The notes: generated from the sequence alone by a model not told the origin. Positions 51,955-61,511 are shown, numbered from the stretch's first letter. The stretch: DNA of 64,000 nucleotides from DAOTTY01 sp034437575 (GCA_034437575.1 DAOTTY010000081.1:62001-126000); one strand, 5' to 3'. Numbers and translations are program-made.

Positions 51955-52995
51955 ATGACGGATCTCACCCAGCCGACAACTGAAAGTCGCAAGGTCGATC
52001 ATATTCGCATCAACCTGGAGCAAGATGTCCAGTTTCCCAACTTGACGACAGGTCTGGAAAAGTACCGATTCATGCACAACGCATTGCCAGAGATGCACTT
52101 CAACGAGGTAGACACCCGCACAATGCTTTTTGGCAGGCAGCTATCCGCTCCGCTACTTATTTCCTCCATGACAGGTGGCACAGACATGGCACAGAGGATC
52201 AATGATAACCTCGCCATCGCTGCTCAAGAGCATCGTCTCGCAATGGGAGTGGGGTCACAGCGTGCTGCCATCGAAGACGATGCGCTCGCTGCCAGCTATC
52301 ATGTGCGTGAATTGGCCCCGAATGCTATCCTGTTAGCCAATGTGGGCGCTGTGCAGTTAAACTATGGATACACATCTGACCACTGTCAGAAAGCGATTGA
52401 CATGATCGAAGCCGATGCGATGATCTTACATCTCAACGTATTGCAGGAAGCCGTTCAACCCGAAGGTGACCTGGACTGGTCAGGTTTGCTCAGAAAAATC
52501 GAGGCTGTGGCTAAGCAACTTCCCGTTCCAGTGATTGCCAAAGAGGTCGGCTGGGGTTTTTCAGCCAACACAGCCCGCCAACTTGCTGATGCTGGTATAG
52601 CCGCAATTGACGTTGCGGGTGCCGGGGGTACGTCATGGAGCGAAGTTGAGTACCACCGTGCCCCCACGTCCTTCCATGCACAGGTGGCCGCCGCCTTTGC
52701 AGACTGGGGAATCCCAACAGCAGAAGCGATTGTTAACGTCAAGCAAGGGGCACCCGACCTCAAAATCATCGCCAGCGGCGGCCTGCGCAATGGCCTGGAT
52801 GTCGCCAAGTGTATTGCCCTAGGTGCCGAAGTAGGTGGACTCGCCAGCCCATTCCTCAAAGCAGCGGCCCAATCAACCGAGGCTGTAAGCGATTTGATAA
52901 AAGCGCTAACCACCCAACTGCGGATTGCTATGTTCTGCACAGGTACCCGAACTGTTGCCGACCTTAAGCACACCCCCCTTTACCCAAGCAACTAA
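51955..52995 (+). CDS. fni: Type 2 isopentenyl-diphosphate isomerase
   Basis: 346 residues, FMN-dependent isomerase of IPP and DMAPP. Seen: HIRINLEQDVQF near the N-terminus, SAPLLISSMTGGTDMA, AMGVGSQRAAI, the HLN-x-QE motif in ILHLNVLQEAVQPEGD, VIAKEVGWG, DVAGAGGTSW and the phosphate loop IASGGLRNGLDVAKCIALGAEVGGLASP. ATG at 51955 has a purine-rich leader and removes an unrelated extension. Five bases upstream of the prenyl synthase gene, so one operon. Confidence 0.93.
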   Translation: MTDLTQPTTESRKVDHIRINLEQDVQFPNLTTGLEKYRFMHNALPEMHFNEVDTRTMLFGRQLSAPLLISSMTGGTDMAQRINDNLAIAAQEHRLAMGVGSQRAAIEDDALAASYHVRELAPNAILLANVGAVQLNYGYTSDHCQKAIDMIEADAMILHLNVLQEAVQPEGDLDWSGLLRKIEAVAKQLPVPVIAKEVGWGFSANTARQLADAGIAAIDVAGAGGTSWSEVEYHRAPTSFHAQVAAAFADWGIPTAEAIVNVKQGAPDLKIIASGGLRNGLDVAKCIALGAEVGGLASPFLKAAAQSTEAVSDLIKALTTQLRIAMFCTGTRTVADLKHTPLYPSN

Positions 52996-53000
52996 GGCGT

Positions 53001-54020
53001 ATGAGCAGCATGTTTCAAACATTTGCAAGCCGCTATGGCAGCGACCTTGAGCGACAGATGCAAGATATTGTCGAGTCTTTCAAAACTGCCCCGCCAGACT
53101 TCAAAACGATGATTGAATACCCGATGGGCTGGGTCAATGCAGATGGAAGCGTCTATACTGGCCAGACAGGCAAGCGAATCCGGCCTATCTTATTACTGTT
53201 GTGCTGCGAAAGCAGCGGCGGCGATTGGCGCAGCGCCCTGCCTGCTGCTGCTGCTGTCGAAATCTTGCACAACTTCTCACTCGTCCATGACGATATTCAG
53301 GATGGAAGCCCAACACGCCATAACCGAGATACTGTTTGGCGTGTGTGGGGTGACCCCATGGCGATCAACGTTGGGGATAGCATGTTTGCCCTGGCTTACT
53401 ATGCGATGGAGCGTCTTTCAGCAAATGATTACGCTGCAACGCAGGTGATCGCATCGTGGCAGGTTTTCAACCATACCGTACTTGAACTGACTCGTGGCCA
53501 ATACATGGACATGAGCTTTGAAGATCGTGAGGATGTAACGGTTGACGAGTATTTAACCATGATCGGCGGGAAAACCGCCTCACTTATCGCCGGGGTCGCG
53601 CAGATAGGTGCGCTGCTGGGCAGCGGTGACGCGGCCACGGCTGAGCGTTACGCTGAGTTTGGCCTTAACCTAGGGCTGGCCTTTCAGGTACGCGATGACA
53701 TCCTCGACATTTGGGGCAACCCAGATGAAACCGGTAAAGCTACCGCAACAGATATTATCGCTCGCAAGAAGTCGCTGCCAGTGCTGTATGGACTGGAAAA
53801 GAGCGACGCCCTGCGTAAGCTGTACCAACTTCCCACTTTTGACGATAATACCGTTCGCAAGATTGTTGCGCTGCTTGGCGATATAGGTGCCCACAACTTT
53901 GCACGCGGCCTGGAAGAACGCTACTACACCCAGGCCATGCAAAGTTTGCAGCAAGTGAAACCACAGGGCGAGGCCGGGGAGCTGTTGCTCAGCCTTGTTC
54001 GGACGCAAGCAATAAGCTAA
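53001..54020 (+). CDS. Polyprenyl diphosphate synthase (geranylgeranyl-type)
   Basis: 339 residues. First Asp-rich motif SLVHDDIQDGSPTRHNRDTVWRVWG and second motif FQVRDDILDIWG, plus GKRIRPILLLL and KKSLPVLYG. The residues before the first motif determine product chain length; none is decisive by eye, so C20 is a guess. Uses IPP and DMAPP made by the neighbouring isomerase. Stop overlaps hemW by four bases on the other strand. Confidence 0.9.
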   Translation: MSSMFQTFASRYGSDLERQMQDIVESFKTAPPDFKTMIEYPMGWVNADGSVYTGQTGKRIRPILLLLCCESSGGDWRSALPAAAAVEILHNFSLVHDDIQDGSPTRHNRDTVWRVWGDPMAINVGDSMFALAYYAMERLSANDYAATQVIASWQVFNHTVLELTRGQYMDMSFEDREDVTVDEYLTMIGGKTASLIAGVAQIGALLGSGDAATAERYAEFGLNLGLAFQVRDDILDIWGNPDETGKATATDIIARKKSLPVLYGLEKSDALRKLYQLPTFDDNTVRKIVALLGDIGAHNFARGLEERYYTQAMQSLQQVKPQGEAGELLLSLVRTQAIS

Positions 54021-55183
54021 ACCAAATCGCGCAGCACCCGGTTGCTGACCAAGCGTCCTTTTGGCGTCAGGCGCAGCCGGTTCTCTGACAATTCCAAGTA
54101 ACCATGTTCCCGATGATAGGCAATTGCCTCTTGGCGAATATCCGTTATTGATACGCCAAACCGCTGCTCAAAGCCGCCAAGGTCAATACCCTCGTCCAGC
54201 AAACGCAGGCCCATCATAATCGTCTCAAAGATTTCATCATCGCGGCTGACGACGGTATGTTCAGCAACTGCTGGCGTCAATGGAAAGTGAGTATCAGCAG
54301 CAGCGTCTTGAGTCAGCGCCTCAATGTAGCGATGGGGTGAGCGAATTGTGTGGTAGCGCACCCCGCCTGCATAGCCATGTGCCCCCGGCCCCAGGCCCAG
54401 GTATGGCAGGTTACGCCAGTATTGTATATTGTGCAGGCTTTCGTGGCCGGGCAGCGACCAATTGCTGATCTCATATTGACCATAACCACCCTCAGCTAAA
54501 CGCTGGGTAGCAACATCATACATATCTGCTGCGAGTTCGTCATCGGGTTCAGGCAGTTTGCCATTCTGAACCCAGTGATCCATAGCCGTACTCGGCTCCA
54601 GTCCCAGCGCATATAATGATAAATGCTCAGGTTGCAATTCAATAACTGCATCCAGGCTGGCATCCCAATCGGCCAGGGTTTGCTGAGGCGTCCCATAAAT
54701 CAGATCAAGATTCAGGCTATCAAACCCTGCCTGCCTTGCGATGTCTACCGACCGCACCACCGTCTGAGCATCGTGCAGGCGACCAAACAGTTCCAGTTCG
54801 CGCTGTACAGCGGACTGCACACCGATGCTCAACCGAGATAGCCCCAACTTACGCAGGTCACGCACGAAAGTGATGTCCAATAAGTCATTTGGGTTGGCCT
54901 CTGTTGAAACTTCCGCATCGTTTGTAACATCGAAGTGTTCGTAAATTGTACTGATAATGCGCTCAAACTGCGCTGCGCTCAGCAAAGTAGGTGTGCCACC
55001 GCCAAAGTAGATGGTATGAACCTGATGCCCTGGGTTGGTTTGAGCGACGATCTCAATCTCTCGAATTAACGCCTCCACAAACGGCTCAATTAGGTGATCC
55101 AGGTGAATGTAAACGTTAAACGCACAGTAGCTGCATCGCACAGAGCAAAACGGCACATGCAGGTAAAGCGATAATGGGTTCAT
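54017..55183 (-). CDS. hemW: Radical SAM HemW (HemN-like haem chaperone)
   Basis: 388 residues. Radical SAM cluster motif in PFCSVRCSYCAF (C-x3-C-x2-C) at about residues 11-20, then YFGGGTPTLL, RLSIGVQS, NLDLIYGTPQQTL and SLYALGLEP. Of the many HemN homologues this size and lack of the N-terminal HemN extension fit HemW, a haem-binding protein rather than coproporphyrinogen dehydrogenase. ATG at 55183 gives NPLSLYLHVPFC; an ATG at 55201 is an alternative. Confidence 0.85.
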   Translation of the reverse strand: MNPLSLYLHVPFCSVRCSYCAFNVYIHLDHLIEPFVEALIREIEIVAQTNPGHQVHTIYFGGGTPTLLSAAQFERIISTIYEHFDVTNDAEVSTEANPNDLLDITFVRDLRKLGLSRLSIGVQSAVQRELELFGRLHDAQTVVRSVDIARQAGFDSLNLDLIYGTPQQTLADWDASLDAVIELQPEHLSLYALGLEPSTAMDHWVQNGKLPEPDDELAADMYDVATQRLAEGGYGQYEISNWSLPGHESLHNIQYWRNLPYLGLGPGAHGYAGGVRYHTIRSPHRYIEALTQDAAADTHFPLTPAVAEHTVVSRDDEIFETIMMGLRLLDEGIDLGGFEQRFGVSITDIRQEAIAYHREHGYLELSENRLRLTPKGRLVSNRVLRDLV

Positions 55184-55287
55184 GAAATCAAACTCACACA
55201 TTGAGAAATTGCGGTATTGGCAACCGTTCCATATAATAGCATGAAGCAGTCACAAATCGACAATACGACGAAGAAACTAAGTGAGCT

Positions 55288-57204
55288 ATGCCAGATACAG
55301 TACAAATAGGCGGCGGCCCGCAAGGGAATGGTAACACCGGCGCCAACAACAGTGGTGAAGGCACCCTTGCACCAAACACGATCCTCTTGCGCCGCTATCG
55401 CATCATGGGCGTCATCGGTGGCGGTGGCATGGGGACTGTCTACCAGGCTCGTGATCTCAACTTTCCCGATGTAAAGCGCATGGCCGCCGTTAAAGAGATG
55501 CTAACGCTCTCATCTGACCGTGCCCTACGTGAGCAGACTCTCGCCACTTTTCAACGAGAGGCGAACATTCTGGCGACCCTGGCTCACCCGGCCATCCCCA
55601 ACATCTATGATTTCTTTGACCAGAACAATCGCGCTTATTTGGTCATGGAGTATATCAATGGCAGCGACCTGGAAAATATTCTGGGTAAGACACGAACCCT
55701 ACCGATGGAGAAGATCATCGAGTGGACCCGTGACCTATGTGATGTTCTCACATATTTACACGGGCAGCAACCAAACCCGATTATCTTCCGCGACATGAAA
55801 CCGTCCAATCTCATGATCGATAGCCTGGGCAAAGTGCGCTTGATTGACTTCGGCATTGCTAAAATGTTTGAAAAGGGTAAGCATACCACGATTGGTACCG
55901 AAGGCTACTCCGCTCCAGAGCAATACAAAGGCAACGTGTCACCACTCAGTGACCAGTACAGCCTGGGGGCTACCCTGCACCACATTCTTACCCGAAAAGA
56001 CCCACGCCTGGAACCGCCTTTCAGTTTTCACGAGCGTTCTATTCGGGAATACAACCCAGATGTCCCCATCTGGTTTGCTGAAATCATGGAACGTGCGCTC
56101 CAATTTAACCCATCCGACCGCTACCCCTCCATTGCAAATATGGGCGAGGCCATTCGTGTTGGCATGTCTACACCGGCGATTGTTGTTGATGATTTACCCG
56201 AAGAAGGGGAGCTTCATGGTAATGAGGTTGAACCAAAGTGGACCTTCAAAACAGAAGATGAGGTGCGTTCTAGCCCCACAGCTTATGGTGACACTGTATT
56301 CGTCGGCTCGTATGATACCAACGTTTGGGCGCTCAACATAGAAACGGGTGACCTGGTATGGAAATACGCAACCGAAGGTGGTATCGCCTCCTCCCCAGTA
56401 GTTGACCGTGGGTCGGGTTTGGTCTTGTTCGGCTCTGAAGACAACACCTTCTACGCTGTGCAGCAGCAGTCTGGCAAGCTCGTCTGGACTTTTCCAACCA
56501 AGGATCGCATTCGCAGTTCACCCATTGTAGCGATGGATCTGGTCTTTTTCGGTAGCGATGACGGTCACCTCTATGCGCTTATTGCTTCTAATGGCCGCTC
56601 TATGTGGAATTTTGATGCCCTATCCCCGATTCGCAATCGCCCTCTCGTGTATACTGAGGAAGAGATTGTCATTTTTGGTACGGATATGGGTGAAATTATT
56701 GCCGTCTCTCTCTCTGGTGAGCGCAAATGGCAGTACCGCACCCGACGCCCTATCCTTAGCTCTCCCATTATTGATGAAAAAGAAGGCGCGTGTTTCATCG
56801 GTGGGAATGACGGATTCTTATACGCACTAGACGCTGCACGCGGCAACAGTTCATGGCGATTTCCTACAAACTCGCCTATCATTTCCACACCAGCACTTTA
56901 CAAGCAATTTGTTATTTTTGGTTCAGCTAATGGTAGCTTGTATGCGCTTGACACGATGAGTTCTCGTGAGAGGTGGCGTTTCACCACAGAGGCACCGATT
57001 GTGAGTTCTCCGGTTGTTCACGGTGAGAATGTGTATGTTGGGAGTACAGATCATCATCTTTATTGCCTGGAGGCAAAGACGGGCCAGGAAAAGTGGAAGT
57101 TCAAAACGGAAGGTGAAATTACGTCTACCCCGCTCATCATCAACGATACAATCATATTCGGCTCGCTAGACCATAAGGTCTACGCCCTGCCGATCTTTGA
57201 TTAA
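55288..57204 (+). CDS. Ser/Thr protein kinase fused to a PQQ-type beta-propeller
   Basis: 638 residues. Kinase domain (about 30-285): glycine loop GVIGGGGMGTVYQA, Lys in MAAVKEM, catalytic FRDMKPSN (F instead of the usual H before RD), DFG in LIDFGIAK, and activation-loop APE in YSAPEQY. No membrane helix lies between it and the C-terminal part, which has eight similar blades (WTFKTEDEVRSSP, VWKYATEGGIASSP, VWTFPTKDRIRSSP, WRFPTNSPIISTP, WKFKTEGEITSTP), so the propeller is cytoplasmic. Probably the input or substrate-docking part. Likely partner: the PP2C phosphatase downstream. Confidence 0.9.
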   Translation: MPDTVQIGGGPQGNGNTGANNSGEGTLAPNTILLRRYRIMGVIGGGGMGTVYQARDLNFPDVKRMAAVKEMLTLSSDRALREQTLATFQREANILATLAHPAIPNIYDFFDQNNRAYLVMEYINGSDLENILGKTRTLPMEKIIEWTRDLCDVLTYLHGQQPNPIIFRDMKPSNLMIDSLGKVRLIDFGIAKMFEKGKHTTIGTEGYSAPEQYKGNVSPLSDQYSLGATLHHILTRKDPRLEPPFSFHERSIREYNPDVPIWFAEIMERALQFNPSDRYPSIANMGEAIRVGMSTPAIVVDDLPEEGELHGNEVEPKWTFKTEDEVRSSPTAYGDTVFVGSYDTNVWALNIETGDLVWKYATEGGIASSPVVDRGSGLVLFGSEDNTFYAVQQQSGKLVWTFPTKDRIRSSPIVAMDLVFFGSDDGHLYALIASNGRSMWNFDALSPIRNRPLVYTEEEIVIFGTDMGEIIAVSLSGERKWQYRTRRPILSSPIIDEKEGACFIGGNDGFLYALDAARGNSSWRFPTNSPIISTPALYKQFVIFGSANGSLYALDTMSSRERWRFTTEAPIVSSPVVHGENVYVGSTDHHLYCLEAKTGQEKWKFKTEGEITSTPLIINDTIIFGSLDHKVYALPIFD

Positions 57205-57256
57205 TTCGTTTATACGCAGCAACCACTGCGCTGATTACCGTACTGGAGCAAAAATC

Positions 57257-58294
57257 ATGGAAATGTTTCGCCGTTTATTTGGTCAATCTGGTGACGATGG
57301 CGATGACGGATCAAGTCCTATCCCACAAACTGGCGAATCGGCAGCAGCTTCTGAGGCTCAGGCTCATGACGAACCAATCCCCTCATCAACTGCTAACGAC
57401 ACTGCGCCCCCAACCACTCCCATCGCGCAGGGGCAGGCTCCCGCTGAGGAAGAATCCCCTGCACTTTCTATGGATGGTATTACCCGAAAACTTCCACTTG
57501 AAGCGGTCATTGTCTCGCGCAATGCCCACTTGCAATTTGGCCAGTCAACTGACGTGGGAATGGTGCGATCTAACAACCAGGACTCACTACTCACAATGTA
57601 CTATTCTGGTCGTAGTTCGGATGATAAACCAGATTTCGGCCTTTTCATTGTTGCGGATGGCATGGGTGGGCATCTTGATGGCGAACGTGCTTCTGCAATC
57701 GTTACTCGAACCGTTGCCCAAAGCGTGATTAAGAACATTTTCATGCCCATGATTGGCAACACTGACAATACTGTAGACCGCCCCCCACTAACTGAATCGC
57801 TCATAGAGGCTATCCAGACGGCCAATACAGACGTTTTGTCCGATGTTCCTGATGGTGGAACAACGGTCACAGCCGTAGCTGTTATTGGCGACCTGGCTTA
57901 CTTCGCACATGTCGGGGATAGCCGCGCCTATCTGGTTACAAAAGAGGGTATCGAACAAATCACACGCGACCATTCACTGGTACAACGGCTCATCGAACTT
58001 GACCAGTTAACGCCAGAGGAGGCCAACGACCATCCTCAACAAAACGTGCTTTACCGTGCCATTGGTCAAAGCGATTCCCTTGAGGTAGATGCCCTCACAC
58101 GCCGATTGCCACCGAACTCTCATCTTCTCCTTTGCAGTGATGGCTTATGGGGCGTTGTTGGTGATGACATGATCTACAAACTGATTCGAGAAAATCCAAA
58201 TCCGCAACAAGCCTGCGACAAACTTGTTGCTATGGCGAACTCAATGGGTGGCAAGGACAATATCACCGCTGTCATGCTGCACCTGCCCAGCTAA
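57257..58294 (+). CDS. PP2C-family Ser/Thr phosphatase
   Basis: 345 residues: a Thr/Pro/Glu-rich N-terminal 100 residues and a PP2C domain with DVGMVRSNNQDSLL, VADGMGGHLDGERAS, GGTTVTAVAV, HVGDSRAYLV, LLLCSDGLWGVV and GKDNITAVM, which includes the Asp ligands for two metal ions. ATG at 57257 follows TGGAGCAA. The N-terminal tail has many Ser/Thr that might be kinase sites. Encoded 52 bases after the kinase; presumably reverses its phosphorylations. Confidence 0.92.
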   Translation: MEMFRRLFGQSGDDGDDGSSPIPQTGESAAASEAQAHDEPIPSSTANDTAPPTTPIAQGQAPAEEESPALSMDGITRKLPLEAVIVSRNAHLQFGQSTDVGMVRSNNQDSLLTMYYSGRSSDDKPDFGLFIVADGMGGHLDGERASAIVTRTVAQSVIKNIFMPMIGNTDNTVDRPPLTESLIEAIQTANTDVLSDVPDGGTTVTAVAVIGDLAYFAHVGDSRAYLVTKEGIEQITRDHSLVQRLIELDQLTPEEANDHPQQNVLYRAIGQSDSLEVDALTRRLPPNSHLLLCSDGLWGVVGDDMIYKLIRENPNPQQACDKLVAMANSMGGKDNITAVMLHLPS

Positions 58295-58312
58295 AAATCA
58301 TAAGGCCCTGTA

Positions 58313-59806
58313 ATGGACTACATCTACGACCCCTACGTACTGCTAGGCATTAAGACAGACGCTACCAATCAAGATATTAGCGCCGCGTTTGCACGGTTGC
58401 AGCAGCGGCTCGCTGCGGCAGAAACCAAAGGGAAACCGGGCGCCATTGCCCAGATGACACAGATCAAAGAAGCCTATGCGTTGCTGTCTGACCAGCGCAA
58501 ACGCGCCAATTTTGATCGCAAGCACGCCACTCAGTCGAACACCACCCTGTTTCAACTGAAGGTTACACCCAGCAAGAAGGTGATTGAAAAACTTCAGGAA
58601 CCCCAGGTCATATACCTGCTTGCAGACATCGTCCCAAAAAAGACCTCCAGAACAGGCGAAGGCATCCCCCCCCAGCGCATGGACACCGGCCTGAACCTGA
58701 CACTCGTTCTCGATCATAGCAACAGCATGAATGGGGTTCGTCTGGATCGAGTAAAGGTTGCGGCAACAGAAATTATTGCCCAGTTAACCCCCAACGACAT
58801 CCTATCTGTCGTGGGCTTCAATGACCATGCAGAGGTTGTGATACCCGCAACTGCGGTGGAAGACAAAAAATCCCTGGCAACCCGCACACGTATCATGCGG
58901 GCTTCTGGCGGTACTGAAATGTACAAGGGCCTGCGTGCTGGCGTTCAGGAAAATCGAAAAAACTTGCGTCCTGACCGTGTCAATCACATTATTCTGCTCA
59001 CGGATGGTAACACCTATGGCGATCAGGATAAGTGCCTCACCCTGGCGCGGAAACTATCCACAGAAGGTATTAGCGTCAGCACCCTTGGATTGGGCAGTGA
59101 GTGGAACGATGAATTCCTGGATGAGATCGCATCTATTACCGGGGGGTCATCGGGCTTCATTAAGTCAGCCAATGCGGTGGTGTCTTTCCTGAACAATCAG
59201 GTCAAGAATTTGGCCAACATCTTCGCAGAACAAATGCAGCTCACACTAGCTCCCACAGCAGATGTTGACGTGGAGATGACATTCAAACTGGCCCCCAGCC
59301 CTCAACCCTTACCAGAGAAGGACGCCGTCATTCAACTCGGTGGTTTGCAGGTTGAACGGCCCATGAGTGTATTGCTGCAATTGCAAATCCCTGCGGATGC
59401 TGATGTTGGCAAACTTGATCTAGGGCGGCTGGTTATTTCCGGGCGGGGTATCGCCGAAAAGCATGTTTTTACCACTGTCTGCGATCTGAGTGTGCAAGTG
59501 AGCGAAGAGCCAGACATTGAACCGCCCCCCAATAAAATCCTTGATGCACTTGGTAAACTTACCCTGTACCGGATGCAAGAGCGTGCCAACGATTCTATTG
59601 AACGGGGCAACGTCCGCGAGGCCACTCAACGTCTACACAACCTGGCAACACGTCTGCTCGAAGTGGGTCAAGATGACCTTGCCCGAGAAGCATTTGATGA
59701 AGTAAATCGCCTCAAAACAACCCATGCCCTGTCCGAAGAAGGCCGCAAAACCCTGAAGTACCAAACCCGCCTACTCATCGGTGAAGCCAACGATGGGGAC
59801 TCGTAA
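58313..59806 (+). CDS. J-domain-like plus VWA-domain protein
   Basis: 497 residues. The first 65 resemble a J-domain (YDPYVLLGIKTDATNQDISAAFARLQQRL ... EAYALLSDQRKRANFD), but the HPD triad needed to stimulate DnaK is absent. A VWA domain (about 125-300) carries the full MIDAS: DHSNS, the Thr in SGGTEMY, and DGNTYG. A beta-rich segment and a C-terminal helical part (RMQERANDSIERGNVREATQRL) follow. VWA domains bind partners through a metal. Its position between phosphatase and FHA gene suggests a scaffold in the phospho-signalling cluster. Confidence 0.8.
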   Translation: MDYIYDPYVLLGIKTDATNQDISAAFARLQQRLAAAETKGKPGAIAQMTQIKEAYALLSDQRKRANFDRKHATQSNTTLFQLKVTPSKKVIEKLQEPQVIYLLADIVPKKTSRTGEGIPPQRMDTGLNLTLVLDHSNSMNGVRLDRVKVAATEIIAQLTPNDILSVVGFNDHAEVVIPATAVEDKKSLATRTRIMRASGGTEMYKGLRAGVQENRKNLRPDRVNHIILLTDGNTYGDQDKCLTLARKLSTEGISVSTLGLGSEWNDEFLDEIASITGGSSGFIKSANAVVSFLNNQVKNLANIFAEQMQLTLAPTADVDVEMTFKLAPSPQPLPEKDAVIQLGGLQVERPMSVLLQLQIPADADVGKLDLGRLVISGRGIAEKHVFTTVCDLSVQVSEEPDIEPPPNKILDALGKLTLYRMQERANDSIERGNVREATQRLHNLATRLLEVGQDDLAREAFDEVNRLKTTHALSEEGRKTLKYQTRLLIGEANDGDS

Positions 59807-59809
59807 AAA

Positions 59810-60313
59810 ATGATTGTATGCAACAATTGCTCGTATAGAAACCGTGAGGGATACTACTACTGCGAAGACTGTGGATTTCCACTGGATGCGAGCGCTAAAG
59901 ATCGAACCAACACCCAGCAGCTCAAAGAGGATGACATTGTATTATCTGCGCGTGCCACCTGGGGCACCGCCCGCCTTACAGAGTCTTCCCAGATACTTTT
60001 ACAGGTAAATGACTCAAAAGCGGAGCCTATCCACTTGAGTGTTGCTGCCCGCAGTGTAGTAGGCCGCGAAGATGTTTCCAGCAATCATCACCCGGATATT
60101 GACCTTGTGCCCTTTGGGGGGTTAGAAAAAGGGGTTTCTCGCAGTCATGCGATGATTCAGCGTAGTGAGGACACCCTCACAATCGTTGATATGGGTAGCA
60201 GCAATGGCACCTACTTGAATGGCCAGCGCCTCGTTTCGAACCAACCCCGCGTTTTACGCGATGGCGATGAAATACGTTTTGGTAAGCTGGTCACACGTAT
60301 CTTCTTCAAATGA
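59810..60313 (+). CDS. Zinc-ribbon FHA-domain protein
   Basis: 167 residues. N-terminal zinc ribbon with CNNC and CEDC pairs (residues 4-7 and 19-22), then an FHA domain (about 65-165) with VVGRED, GVSRSHAMIQR and GSSNGTYLNGQRL, the conserved phosphothreonine-binding loops. FHA reads phosphothreonine on proteins, so it is a likely receptor for the kinase upstream. Starts three bases after the VWA gene, so one operon. Confidence 0.9.
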   Translation: MIVCNNCSYRNREGYYYCEDCGFPLDASAKDRTNTQQLKEDDIVLSARATWGTARLTESSQILLQVNDSKAEPIHLSVAARSVVGREDVSSNHHPDIDLVPFGGLEKGVSRSHAMIQRSEDTLTIVDMGSSNGTYLNGQRLVSNQPRVLRDGDEIRFGKLVTRIFFK

Positions 60314-60400
60314 CAAAAAGGGTTTTAGCTCTTGCTGCATCTTTGTTTATAATGCTGCAACAGCAAATCCCTCTCAACGTGCAACAGCAAGGAGAAGTCA

Positions 60401-60646
60401 ATGATTACCTTAATTCTCCATATATCAAATTCACAACCCATCAAAGTTGATGTGGAGGAAATGCCAAAACCCACCGATGCCGTCATCATCGGTCAAAATC
60501 CGCGTGAGCGTAGCGACAAGGAACTGCCCTGGGTAGATGATGGCGTTAGCACTGTGATGTTTCCCTGGTGGCGCATTAACTACATCCAGGTTGTGCCCGA
60601 TCAAATGGATCAGGTTGACATCCCGCTGCCCTACCGCGAAGGCTGA
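60401..60646 (+). CDS. Small protein of unknown function
   Basis: 81 residues with an excellent AAGGAGAA ribosome site. Features: LILHISNSQPIKVDVEEMPKP, DAVIIGQNPRERSDKELPWVDD and a Trp-rich end (MFPWWRINYIQVVP). No family recognised. No signal peptide or membrane helix. It lies between the FHA gene and the response regulator. Confidence 0.75.
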   Translation: MITLILHISNSQPIKVDVEEMPKPTDAVIIGQNPRERSDKELPWVDDGVSTVMFPWWRINYIQVVPDQMDQVDIPLPYREG

Positions 60647-60745
60647 GGGTCACGCTGGTCGCACAAGCGTGATGCTCAATCGTTGGGGTTTGCATATACC
60701 AAGCAACCATTCACCCATCAATTGCAATACGGAGTTAATAAACCT

Positions 60746-61498
60746 ATGACTGGGAATCTGCCACGCACTGGTGGCCGTGATGGCCACCACATTCTCGTTG
60801 TCGATGACGAAACTCGTGTCATTAGCTTTATCCGCATGAATCTGGAAGTTGAGGGCTATCGCGTTTCAGAAGCCCACAATGGTATGGAAGCACTCGAGGC
60901 AGTACGTACACAATTGCCCGAACTTGTCCTGCTAGATGTTATGATGCCCGAACTCGATGGATTTGAAACGCTGCGAATGCTACGCGAATTTTCCAACATA
61001 CCGGTTATCATGCTCACCGCAAAAGGTGAAGAAAACGACCGCGTGTATGGCTTAGAACTGGGTGCTGATGATTATGTCTCAAAACCCTTCGGCCCACGTG
61101 AATTGTCAAGTCGTATTAAAGCAGTGTTGCGTCGGGCAGAAATGCCATCTGCATCACCGTCGCAGGCAATTCTTGACATTGACGACCATCTTAGCGTAGA
61201 TTTCAATCGCCGTGAGGTCATCGTAGATGACAAGCGCATCAAGCTGCGGCCTACAGAGTACCGCCTGCTCTATCATCTTATCGAAAACGCCGGTTGGACG
61301 GTTCCGCACGAGCAACTACTGGCAAAAGTGTGGGGTTATGAATATCGAGACGAAGCGCATTACGTCCGATTATACGTTAACTACCTGCGCGAAAAGATTG
61401 AACAGGACCCGTCCAAACCACGTTACATCCTCACTGAACGAGGTGTAGGGTACCGCTTCTTCGACTTCAAAAAGGCAAAAGAACGTGAAGAGCGCTAA
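60746..61498 (+). CDS. OmpR-family response regulator
   Basis: 250 residues. Receiver (DDETRV, phospho-Asp in VLLDVMMPELDGFE, Lys in YVSKPFG) and winged-helix effector (KLRPTEYRLLYHLIENAG, HYVRLYVNYLREKIE, GVGYRFFDF). ATG at 60746 is 12 bases after GGAG. The N-terminal TGNLPRTGGRDGHH is an unusual extension. There is no kinase nearby, so it is an orphan. It might be a target of the Ser/Thr kinase, but that is speculation. Confidence 0.88.
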   Translation: MTGNLPRTGGRDGHHILVVDDETRVISFIRMNLEVEGYRVSEAHNGMEALEAVRTQLPELVLLDVMMPELDGFETLRMLREFSNIPVIMLTAKGEENDRVYGLELGADDYVSKPFGPRELSSRIKAVLRRAEMPSASPSQAILDIDDHLSVDFNRREVIVDDKRIKLRPTEYRLLYHLIENAGWTVPHEQLLAKVWGYEYRDEAHYVRLYVNYLREKIEQDPSKPRYILTERGVGYRFFDFKKAKEREER

Positions 61499-61511
61499 CA
61501 TCTAACGGTAC

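Noticed and set aside
60310..60450. 46-codon frame starting in the stop of the FHA gene with a signal-like start
   Set aside because: It runs into the well supported 60401 gene and lacks a ribosome site; probably chance.
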